Below, in pieces: positions 56,501 through 64,000 of a stretch of 64,000 nucleotides of DNA (position 1 is its first letter; the number at the start of each line of letters is the position of its first letter). A program made the position numbers and the translations under genes. This DNA is from Ditylenchus dipsaci. Lineage: Eukaryota; Nematoda; Chromadorea; Rhabditida; Anguinidae. Under the pieces are notes generated by a model. The model was not told where the DNA came from. It was given only the letters and a program-made list of their open reading frames with translations, and made no database searches. The stretch covers positions 186,001 through 250,000 of the forward strand of contig SADC01001392.1 in assembly GCA_004194705.1 (NCBI GenBank), in the 5' to 3' direction.

Positions 56501-58300
56501 AAATCGGATGTAAGTACTTTCCCCCGTCAAATTATTCTTTTACCCCATCAAATCGTAAAAATAATTTTCTCTTGGCTATTTTGACCCTAGTAGCGAATTG
56601 TTGGTTGGTTGAGTGGGCATTCAAAATACAATGTGCCCTGAACAGGCACGTATCCAGGGGGAGGCCAACCGGGCTTTAGTTACCCCCCCTGAAAATTTTT
56701 ATTTCATTCTAAAACACCATAAAAATCGAAAAAAGTGTAGGTAAAATGACGTTTTGGGGCTTTAGCCCCCCTTCCTTTTTCGAAAATTTTTTCTGGATAC
56801 ACCTCTAGCCTGAAATGTGCTCTTTAGGGCACATTTGTCGAACTCTGCTTCTTATTACTGAAAAAGACCCACTAATTTACTGAAAAATGCCCCATTTCAG
56901 AAATTGAAAGTTTTTTTCTCAATTTTTACGTTTATTCTTGGAATTTTTTCGACTATCGTGTACCCCAGGGTCTCAGATTTCTAACGAGCCAACAAACTTT
57001 ATCTAATAATCACGGGAATGTACAGGTTTAGGGGTTAGAATGAAGTAACTTTTGTTTTTCTAACACTTTTCAAACCCCTAAATTTCCACACTCTTCAAAT
57101 GATTCAGTGGAGTTTGATAGGTTGATAGAAATCTGAGATCTCGGGCTAAATAATAGTTAAAAACATTTTCGAAATATAAACGTAAAAATTCAGAAAAAAA
57201 ATAATTTAAAATTGGGGGCATTTCTTTAGCTAATTCAAGGGCATTTCTAAGCTAATTAGGTGGCATTTTTTAGTAATTAGTGGGCGAAATTAAATATTAC
57301 CCTATTTTATCCACTCTCCTGCAATGTTTTCATAGGAAACAATGTTTATAGCGTGTTTAAGACCTAATATGATCTAATATGCGGCAACCCTGCATTTGCC
57401 CAAAAGATTTTTTGGGTGCCTCTGTTCAGGACTTTCTCACCGCTTTGAATAATCAATCAATGATTATGAATAATGTAAAATGCCGAAAACACAACTAGAG
57501 ATGAAGATCGGGGACCGAGCGAGACCTCGGCCGAGATTTTTAGGGCCAAATTTTGACCGAGACCGAGATTTTTGGGAGTGACCGAGCGAGATCTCGGCCG
57601 AGATCTTGTCTCGTCTTCATCTCTAAACACAACAAATTATTGACTAAAAACTTTGTAGTGATCACCTTTGACCGCTAAACACCCCTGTAAAAATTCTGTT
57701 AAATTTAAGACTCTGCTAAAAATTGTGCTCTAGTTGATGGGCAGATAAAATCATCTAGAAAATATGGTATTTTATACCAAATGTCAAAACGGCCTGAATG
57801 AATTTCAGCCTTACTGCCTGATCGCTGTTCAAGGCTTCAAAGACCTATTGAGCACCGCTCATGGAGCACAAATGCTGGCTGAGTCACTAACAGATGTGGT
57901 ATTCAATTGCCAATATTATAACAAAGTGAATTTTTTAAAATCCAGGTGCCTAGCATTCGCAAAGGACTAAACTCACCTCGACTGTGGAAAAAGTTGGAGA
58001 TGCTTGAATTGCTTCGTCAAATTACTGAAATGGCTGGAATCGGCCCATTACTAGTGCCTTTTTACCGCATGATCTTGCCACCGTTGAGTGAGTTTAGTTT
58101 TGACAGCAAAAATGCTTGAAGTTACATTTGCAGGAGTTGGCAAAGCGACGAGGGTGAGCACAGACATATCCACCAGTGACAGAGATCGCCTACAAAACTC
58201 CATCGACAAGACGTTGATGACTCTGGAGCAAACTGGAGGACCTAATGCCTATATCAACATCAAATATTTGATTCCAGAGCACCAATCGTTTTATAAATGA
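47551..58300 (+). CDS. PACRG: Parkin co-regulated gene protein (PACRG), axonemal inner-junction protein
   Basis: Conserved component of the doublet-microtubule inner junction in cilia and flagella. Six exons: 47551-47718, 47767-47886, 50155-50349, 57809-57898, 57946-58087, 58134-58300; 293 residues, close to the 257-296 of vertebrate forms, no frame break. Exon 3 has LKKFLRLYEDRQFPIRI and LEWQVDPNQLKAYDKRELLR; exon 4 PYCLIAVQGFKDLL; exon 5 LNSPRLWKKLEMLELLRQ and LVPFYRMILPPL; exon 6 TLMTLEQTGGPNAYINIKYL then IPEHQSFYK, the hallmark PACRG C-terminus. The start is taken at the ATG in exon 1; the N-terminal 96 residues are poorly conserved, and an extra upstream exon near 47372-47420 cannot be excluded. 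Introns 2 (2.3 kb) and 3 (7.5 kb) are packed with mobile elements. The stop codon abuts a pogo-like MITE. Confidence 0.9.
47940..48996. mobile_element. Palindrome with GTAAATGTAAGTG arms (PACRG intron 2)
   Basis: Left arm TCACGAACGTAAATGTAAGTG with further TGTAAGTGTAAATG units; right arm TTTACATTTACATTTG and GCACTTACGTTCGTGATT. Split by the foldback at 48172-48865. Confidence 0.6.
48172..48865. mobile_element. Array-armed foldback, TTTGCGGA type
   Basis: A 9-bp duplication AAATACATG flanks it (48163-48171, 48866-48874). The ends converge on GGCGAGATCTGCGGATAAA / TTTATCCGCAGATCTCGGC. Arms hold about 10-14 degenerate 19-23 bp units (GCGGACGTAACATTTGC... on the left, CCGCAAATGTCGCTC... on the right). 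The centre has no gene. Confidence 0.75.
49347..49499. mobile_element. TA-flanked MITE, CCGTATTTATTCTA type
   Basis: Ends CCGTATTTATTCTAATAGAAG and inverse, TA on both sides. Confidence 0.7.
49568..49705. mobile_element. Pogo-like remnant
   Basis: Left end CAGTCTTCTCTCGACAACG after TA. The opposite end is degraded (GATTTATCGGGTGTCGG). Confidence 0.45.
50813..51206 (+). repeat. AATGTGCCCTTTT array element, copy 1
   Basis: Starts AAACTCCCCCATTTTCG and ends AATTAAATATACAAT. Includes four or five spaced ATGTGCCC units of about 20-bp period. Repeated directly at 54338-54729, and its end part is inverted at 56035-56290. Confidence 0.65.
51236..51930. mobile_element. GC-hairpin family element, copy 4
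   Basis: Ends CTACCGGAGTATACCCCC and a G run at 51918-51927. Hairpin core CCCTGCGCCCGAAGG with GTCTAAGGTATG and TACCTTAGACATAATTCC flanks. Complete apart from small indels. Confidence 0.7.
52393..53022. mobile_element. Palindromic MITE in PACRG intron 3
   Basis: Left AGCTGAGATCAGCGCT and right AGCGCTGAGTCTGAGCT ends. The arms share AACATGGGTTAAATTTCCCC and its inverse, and GCAGGCCGAAGTTTTTTCTG with its inverse near 52770. Confidence 0.65.
53057..54337. mobile_element. hAT-type MITE with ACGGGATCCCGT motifs
   Basis: Termini TAGAGATGGCGA and TCGCCATCTCTA. Subterminal repeats of ACGGGAT / GGATCCCGTC in both arms. The expected 8-bp duplication is not evident (TACCAAAC versus AAAAAAAC), and the right end abuts copy 2 of the GTGCCC element. 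It carries SINE-like sequence at 53890-54080. Confidence 0.65.
53890..54080 (-). repeat. SINE-like element
   Basis: Shares CCCTTTACTTTGATGGTCATT and the following roughly 130 bp with 60640-60830; inverted relative to 27820-27990. Confidence 0.5.
54338..54729 (+). repeat. AATGTGCCCTTTT array element, copy 2
   Basis: Near-duplicate of 50813-51206. Many differences are single-base changes in run length (GGG/GG, TTT/TT, AA/A), plus a diverged middle. Followed by the palindrome ATCGATCGGGCACA...TGTGCCCGATCGAT (54731-54760). Confidence 0.65.
54752..55262 (+). repeat. 511-bp duplicated segment, copy 1
   Basis: From CGATCGATTTTCGGAAA to AGAGAGTCGACT; repeated at 59631-60137. It includes a SINE-like AGTGGTAGTTAAATCCGTG stretch and a pogo-like right end (TTATGTAGAGAGTCGACT). 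No gene inside. Confidence 0.85.
55608..55954 (+). pseudogene. Orphan reading frame with a C-terminal membrane anchor
   Basis: An 89-codon frame (Ser/Gly-rich, with GKxxS-like polar stretches, then SVGTGIASWAVWSGFPQL and a sequon NAT) stops at 55875. One base later another frame continues at once with a 16-18 residue hydrophobic segment (IFLMVLLIALWICI) and a basic tail (RNCMPLRKEPL) to a stop. Read through the shift, this is an approximately 115-residue protein with a single C-terminal transmembrane anchor. I do not recognise the family. It could be the tail of a transposon- or virus-derived membrane protein or a small host gene. It lies in PACRG intron 3. Confidence 0.35.
56035..56290 (-). 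repeat. Inverted arm of the GTGCCC array element
   Basis: Contains CATGTATAGGCCGAAATAT and five AAAAGGGCACAT units, the inverse of the ends of 50813-51206 and 54338-54729; with them it could form a 1.3-5 kb foldback. Confidence 0.6.
57496..57625. mobile_element. hAT-type MITE with ATCTCGGCCGAGAT motifs
   Basis: Termini TAGAGATGAAGA and TCTTCATCTCTA, perfect 8-bp duplication AACACAAC (57488-57495, 57626-57633). Only 130 bp, mostly copies of ACCGAGATCTCGGCCGAG-like sequence. Confidence 0.85.
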
Positions 58301-58455
58301 CACTCTACTCTCGATAAACCGGTACTCCGATAAACCGGCACTTTTGAAAAGCATGATTTGGCTGGCCGATAAGGGAAATTAGACAAAACTTACTCCGATA
58401 AACAGGCACCTCAAGCTAGTCCCCAGGCGTGCCGGTTTTAATCGAGAGTGGACTG
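58301..58455. mobile_element. Pogo-like MITE abutting the PACRG stop codon
   Basis: Ends CACTCTACTCTCGATAAACC and the inverse TTAATCGAGAGTGGACTG followed by TA. At the left the expected TA reads GA and forms the last two bases of the PACRG TGA. Subterminal CCGATAAACCGGCAC repeats. Confidence 0.7.
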
Positions 58456-58739
58456 TATTTACTTTAATTGCTAATACAGGCCATTTCAGTTGTTTGATTA
58501 GATAAAACGTAATTTAAAAAAGAAATGTAATTTTAAGTTAACTATAGGCGGATTGCGACTAGATTTGTCACATAGTTAACTCAGTGCACAGTCGTTTGAG
58601 TTACTTTATGCCCCTTTTTGTGTTCGCGCCTTTTACAATTTTTGTATATTTTGCAGTTTGGGACACACGTTTGAGCCCGATAATGTGCGCTGGCCCACCC
58701 TGAGTCTAAGCCTAAATTTAAAGGGGTTTTAAAAAAACA

Positions 58740-59245
58740 TGCATCGAACAGACAAAAAATTGAAATTAGAAAATCAATCTTTGAAATTTAGTCTTTCAAT
58801 TTGAGCTCGGGTTGCTGAAATGCTCGAGCAGAATCTTTTAATAAATATTCTCGAGAATATGCGCGCGATTCTCGAAACAAGGGCATAATACGCACAAATA
58901 CGCACAACCCCAAGCAACCAAGCCCCCTGCGCCCCGAAGGGGGCGCAGGGGGCTTGGTTAGAGATGCGCGCACAGACTGCGCACAAGACTCTTGATCGAA
59001 AATGCATCAGAGAGTCTTTTTGCCCAGCTCCAGCAAGAAAAATGTGATAAATCACCCGAAAATGACCCTAAAATACCCGAAAAAGGCCATCCACCCCCAA
59101 GGAGCGAGTGGCAAATTTTTTGACAGAATTTAGTTTTCCTAATTTGGAAAGTGTTTAGAAATGCTTCTCGTATCTTGTTGTGCAGTAAAAATGAGTTCTG
59201 AGAGTGATTTTGGGTCACTTTTCAAAAAATCCGAGTATGGGGGGG
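58740..59245. mobile_element. GC-hairpin family element, copy 5
   Basis: Core GCCCCCTGCGCCCCGAAGG...GGGCGCAGGGGGC at 58920-58955, with AGAGATGCGCGCAC. The arms differ from other copies, and a G run near 59238 marks the right end. Confidence 0.6.
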
Positions 59246-59284
59246 GGACTAAAGAAGTACCCACATCGCCTAGGGTCGACAATT

Positions 59285-59435
59285 CAAATCCCCCAAGGTG
59301 CATACTTTATTCATTTTTGGTTAAGTTCACTGACTTCTAGGACTAAAACATATCGAGGAATCGATTTGAATCATTTTCAGCACTGCTTTACTGCCAGCGA
59401 ATGTCCTAATTTTGGGATTTCATGGAAATGGCAGC
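59285..59435 (+). repeat. SINE-like element
   Basis: ATTCAAATCCCCCAAGGTGC (tRNA-like 3' half) followed by the AATCATTTTCAGCACTGCTT body also seen at 27820-27990. Confidence 0.55.
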
Positions 59436-59630
59436 CCGGGTAGGATGACATGGAATTGGACATTGCTAAATGTTTTGTTCAATTATAGCTCTAATTAAAT
59501 AATGCTTTTTTTCTATAAGATAGTTCAAATGAAAGCCTAGAATCTTGGCTACATTTTTGGGATATGAAACGTGTGACTTGCATAAAAAACCGAAACATTA
59601 ATCCAACCAGTCAAAGAAAAACCACAAAAC

Positions 59631-60137
59631 CGATCGATTTTCGGAAATTTAGTCTATTTTAGCCTATAAATAATATCCTTTACTGTGAAACCAGCGCTGA
59701 TGATTTTGTTGGATAGCTAACAGTGTAAGGATCATTTGAGACCGAATTTATAAATAAATAAGGTGAAATAATAAGGTGTGCACCCAGTGGTAGTTAAATC
59801 CGTGACTTAGGCGAAAATAAAGTTTCCTCCCCCTTTAAAGTGGGTACTGGGTACTAACCAAGCAAAACAAAGAATTACCTTTCCATCTCTGGCTCTTCCA
59901 CTTTCGTTAAGACAAACATTGCAATTTCGGCCAGAGTGAGCGTTCCACCAGTAGCGAGTTGGTGATCTACCGATAAACGGTCGTTCAATGTGCCTTCCAC
60001 CAAAGCCAGTGGCTGCATTTCCTGCATTTAGAGAGACAGTTGTTCGAGCATTTAGTTTAGACCAACCAAATGAGTTTTACTGGGATGTTATGAGGAGAGG
60101 GACGTTATATAGAGAGTCGTTATGTAGAGAGTCGACT
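59631..60137 (+). repeat. 507-bp duplicated segment, copy 2
   Basis: Matches 54752-55262 with one substitution and four one-base shortenings, all in homopolymer runs. Here the pogo-like end is complete (GTCGACTG then TA). Confidence 0.85.
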
Positions 60138-60639
60138 GTACCAAAATGTAGCCAAGATTCTCAGCTTTCCTTTGAGCTATCAAACAGAGGAAAAGTTAGT
60201 ACAAAGTAAAAACTAGTATTCATAACATACAACCATGTCCACTTCCATGCCATTCTATCTTGAAATATCCCTGAACTTTTTGGTATTATCTTGGAGGTGG
60301 CGCTTTTTTGGAATATTAATTCACATGATCATTTAAACCCTTATACTTAAAATGTAGCTCTGCTTCCTGCCGTCGTTTTCAGCAAATGGTTGTAAATGAG
60401 CATGTGGATTAAATTGCAAAAAACGGCAGTGCCAGAATAATCCCGAAATCCTGCCCCTAAATGGTACTCTTTTGTTCTTTGGTCAAACCTTCGCTATCTA
60501 CCGTGTTTTTCTAAAGTGATTCTGGTGTGTAAAAATTCTCTTTGGTTCTCCATGAAATTCCGACTCTAGAAAGTCACTTAACGCGTCGTGAAAAAAAACA
60601 AATGGGTGAAGGTTCAGGCGGATAGAACTAAGTACGCAT

Positions 60640-60830
60640 CATTTGGGCCGGTTTCCCTTTATTTTGATGGTCATTTGCTTGGAATCGTAAAATTATGGCA
60701 GTTGCTGACGGTTAATAAGTGCTGGAAACGATTGCAATCGATTCCTCAATAGTTTTTGGCCTTAGAAGTCAGTAGACTTACTGAAATATAGAGCAAAAAA
60801 AAGGTTATGCACCCACTGGTAATCGAACTT
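60640..60830 (-). repeat. SINE-like element
   Basis: The same body as 53890-54080, ending in a tRNA-like arm (minus strand TTCGATTACCAGTGGGTGC). Confidence 0.5.
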
Positions 60831-60857
60831 GAATGTTCAAAATATTCGCATTATTTC

Positions 60858-61266
60858 TAGTACCAAAATACTTAATCCTAGTACCAAAATTTTCATTTTT
60901 TTAAACTTTTCTCTTTTTCTCCTCACTTTTTAGGTACACTTTTAAAATTTTTTCAATTATCGTGTAGCCCTGAATCTCAGCTACTCAACAAGATATCTTT
61001 TTCAGTAAAAGATTTGAAAAACTTGAAGATTAAGGGCTCTGAATAGAGGAACTTGGTCGAAAAAGTTACTTCATACAAAGCTCAAAATCTTCAAATCTTT
61101 GAAATCTTTTACAGGAAATTGAAGTCTAGTTAGAAAGCTGAGGTTCAGGGCTACACGTTCATGTGTCAAGAAAAAATCTCTAACTTTACAAAGAGTTTTT
61201 ATGCATGTTAAATTTTGGTACTAGAAAAAAGTATTTCGGTACTAAAAATAAGTATTTTGGTACTAG
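60858..61266. mobile_element. Array-armed foldback, CTAGTACCAAAATACTT type
   Basis: Two to three roughly 20-bp units TCTAGTACCAAAATACTT on the left against three inverse units (AAGTATTTTGGTACTAGA) on the right, with a second inverted pair inside (GTAGCCCTGAATCTCAGCT and inverse at about 61130). The right end abuts the next foldback's target site. Confidence 0.6.
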
Positions 61267-61274
61267 ATTTAAGG

Positions 61275-63957
61275 GGGCAAACCTTTTTCTTGCCGTAAAA
61301 TATACTTTTTTTTGCCGTAATTTACTTTTTTTTTTGCCGCAGAAATACTTTTTTTGCCGCTAATTTTTTTTTCTTGCCGCTAATTTACTTTTTTCTGCAG
61401 CAAATGTGCGTTCCGCCAATCTACTTTTTTTGCCGTAAATTTACTTTTTTGCCTTAAATTTACTTTTTTTTTGCCGTAAATTTACTTTTTTTTTGCCGCG
61501 AATTCACTTTTTTCTGCCGTAAATTTGCTTCTTTCTGTCGCAACTTTATTCTAAAAGGAATAAAAGATATACCTAGGTCAACCAAACTAAATCCTTCAGA
61601 ACGTTTTAATTCATACCAGGATATCTTCATTTATCATACCTTTTTTTTAAGAACCGGTGCATCTATCGTCCGTATAAAAATTCAAATTAAACCCCATTTA
61701 AAAGTTACTAGTTCAGATCTCTCTGGGTGCATATTTGCGAGTTCGGTATCAAAATGATCCTTAGGCTCTTGGAACACAGGTGGACTATCAGCGGTTACAC
61801 AATTATTGAAGCTAATACCTACTTACGATTTTAAACCTGCTCTTTGTCAAAAAATCCATCATTTTTGTACTCCGTTTTTTATATCTTATTTATTTTATTC
61901 ATCTTTAATCTAGTGATTCTTCCTTATTTTCGATGTGCTTGCACAGCCCCGGTGTAGCCTAAAACTTTATCCAAGAAAATGTTGCTGCGCAAACAGAAGA
62001 CTTTTCGAACGTTTTTTACGAGAACAAGCTCCAAAAGCTACTCATATTTTTTAAGTAATTTTGATATAGGAATATAGGAATCAATTTCTTCAATTTCTTG
62101 TTTGATATAGGAACATTTCCGACAGGTTTTTGTGCAGCTCTAACTTTAGAAATTTGCTACCGTCCTTTCAAAAGTCAAAAAAGCGGCGCTTGTAGCAAAT
62201 ACCACCCCCACCCAGAATCCGACCTTTAAAAATTGCTGTAACTACCCTTACAAGTAACAACTTTAGGGTTAGCCCTTAGGCTTGGGGTTGGCCAGTGTAC
62301 GGAAGTTGTGACTAATAAAGAGTTTACGCATATTTTCCGGAGGGTATTTGCTACTAGGGTCGGTGAACCATTAAAACACAAAGTATAAGGCTTCAAGGTG
62401 GAGTTCTTTTATTTTGACAGTTATTTTCAGTAAATCGCAAAATTAAGAGTTTCTGATGATAAAAGAATCATGAAAACCATTTCAATCAATGAAAAACATA
62501 AAGTGTGCACTCAGAGGGATTCGAACCAACAACGTTTAGATTAGTTTTAAGTTAAATTTTAAAGATTTCCATGCGAGACTAGATACGGACAGTAGATGTA
62601 CCCTTCTATTAAGTTAATAATTCTCAAAGGTGCACTAATCTGATAAAATTTTAAGCCAACTTTAACTAACTCAAGCTACTTCAAACAAACACGAACCACT
62701 AAAACATCTAAAACAGCTCTGGATACCCTAGGATACCATGGTTTTTCATAAAACCTTAAAAAAACCTAAACTGCCCTAAACAACCTCAATCCAGCCTAAG
62801 TACTTGAAAATATTATAAAATTTAAAAGTATTAACATATTCTAAATGTTAAAAATAGCTGATCCAGAGTGCGTGCACGGTAAATGCCCATTTGGGCAAAC
62901 TAAACTTCGGCAAATCTTTTTTAGGCACGAATTTCAAATATAATTTATTTGAAGATTAAAAGCTGCGGTTTCTCAGATAGGTTTTAAATAGTTTTCAAAG
63001 GAACAGTAGGCATCAGGGTGGATCAGAAACCACCAGGTATCATAGTGAAAGAGTACTACCTCTACAATTAAAATATTCTGGATTCAAGCAGAAGTAATGA
63101 AAAACCATGGTATCCTGTCCAAAATAGTGCTATTTTAATGGCTTTATAATGGAAAACATCGATTTTACGAACCAAATTTATCCCTTATGAGAAATTGAGA
63201 GAAGACATACGGTACATACCTTGTTGGTACCCGAAGAGACTAGATAAGAATACCTCGATACGATACCTAAATAATGGGTTCTGCCATCGAAGAACAATTG
63301 CGAATGTTGTTCTAGAAGACTTCTAGAGGAATTATGGGTACCACTACTTGAGTTATGCATCTTCAATACAACTATTAGGACACCTAAACAAGAGTTTCTC
63401 GGGTACTTCAACTACCAGGTGTGAAATATAAATGTAAGCAGAAATTATTTCTGTGTTCGAAAGACTATCTGTTGGGAATAAACAGTGTTTATAATAAACG
63501 CTGGAAAAGCGTCAAAAACATAGATAACAGGCAGAAAAAGCGGCAAACCAGGTAAATCAGCGGTAAAATAATTTAAAAAAGTTGCGGCAGAAAAAAGCGA
63601 AGTCGCGGCAGGAAAAAGTCAATTTACGGCAAAATAAAGTAAATTTGCGGCAAAAAAAAGTAATTTAGCGAAAAAAAAAATTGCGGCAGAAAAAAATGAA
63701 TTAGCGGCAATAAAAAGTATTTTTGCGGCAGAAAAAGTAAATTTGCGGCAAAGGAAGGAAAAAGTTGCGGCAAAAAAGTAAATTGGCGTAAAAGTCATTT
63801 GCGGCAAAAAAAGTATTTCTGCGGCAACAAAAATTATTTCTGCGGCAAAAATAAGTATTTCTACGGCAAATTTTTTTCACGGCAGAAAAAAGTCTTTTTG
63901 AGGCAAAAAAAACCTGCGGCAAAAAAAGTCTTTTTACGGCAAGAAAAAGGTTTGCCC
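61275..63957. mobile_element. Array-armed foldback, TTTTTTGCCGTAAATTTAC type, 2.7 kb
   Basis: Ends GGGCAAACCTTTTTCTTGCC and the inverse GGCAAGAAAAAGGTTTGCCC, flanked by ATTTAAGG / ATTTAAGGG. Each arm is an array of about 14-18 units of 18-23 bp (GCCGTAAATTTACTTTTTT left, AAAGTAAATTTGCGGC right). The 2.0-kb centre holds no recognised gene; a SINE-like stretch with GGATTCGAACC on its plus strand lies at 62380-62545. Confidence 0.8.
62380..62545 (-). repeat. SINE-like element inside the 2.7-kb foldback
   Basis: Shares TTTATTTTGACAGTTATTTT-type body order with 60640-60830 and ends GTGTGCACTCAGAGGGATTCG, a tRNA-like arm in reverse. Confidence 0.45.
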
Positions 63958-63966
63958 ATTTAAGGG

Positions 63967-64000
63967 TTCACACTCCTTTCCGCACACTCTTTTCCGCAAA
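63967..64000. repeat. Start of a further short array
   Basis: CTCCTTTCCGCACACTCTTTTCCGCA shows two CTTTTCCGCA units about 17 bp apart, cut by the window end. Confidence 0.4.

Noticed and set aside
63619..63922. Phe/Ala-rich minus-strand frames as membrane proteins
   Set aside because: Translation of the AAATTTGCGGC array of the 2.7-kb foldback.

Overview
This is a eukaryotic, almost certainly inv​ertebrate animal, nuclear window. It is AT-rich, with protein genes cut into many exons by very small introns (most unexpanded introns are 43-58 nt). The genes are animal-type: histone acetyltransferase 1, a DDX11/CHL1 iron-sulfur helicase, a glutamate/glycine-receptor-type anion channel and the ciliary protein PACRG. 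A nematode, flatworm, rotifer or similar small-intron animal would fit. The sequence alone does not settle the phylum.

Gene layout: a TTC39-like C-terminus (1174-1541, +); HAT1 complete (2194-7002, +); DDX11 (18470-26503, +) with an NNMT/PNMT-type methyltransferase on the opposite strand inside its second intron (19363-21306, -); a Cys-loop anion channel lacking only its first exon(s) (36104-44858, +) with a FLYWCH zinc-finger gene or gene fragment on the opposite strand in an intron; a Merlin (ISXO2-like) transposase (45547-46735, -); and PACRG (47551-58300, +). HAT1, the channel, PACRG and the TTC39 fragment read cleanly across all exons. DDX11 and the methyltransferase show single-base frame or splice discrepancies.

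Most of the remaining DNA is inverted-repeat mobile DNA. I could delimit several classes by termini and target-site duplications: pogo/Tigger-like MITEs (CAGTC termini, TA sites), hAT-type MITEs (TAGGG, CAGGG or TAGAGA termini, 8-bp duplications), TTAA-flanked palindromes carrying tRNA-like heads, a recurrent family built around a GC-rich hairpin, tRNA-derived SINE-like repeats, and a striking set of foldback elements. The arms of the foldbacks are degenerate arrays of about 15-22 bp units, a different unit in each element. Several start with GGG/GGA and have 9-bp target duplications. Elements are nested in each other up to four deep (29.87-34.47 kb) and fill introns of HAT1, DDX11, the channel and PACRG without breaking those exons.

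The most unusual signal is this diversified set of array-armed foldbacks, and after it the nested genes and the nested transposons. No rRNA gene, functional tRNA gene or CRISPR array was seen.
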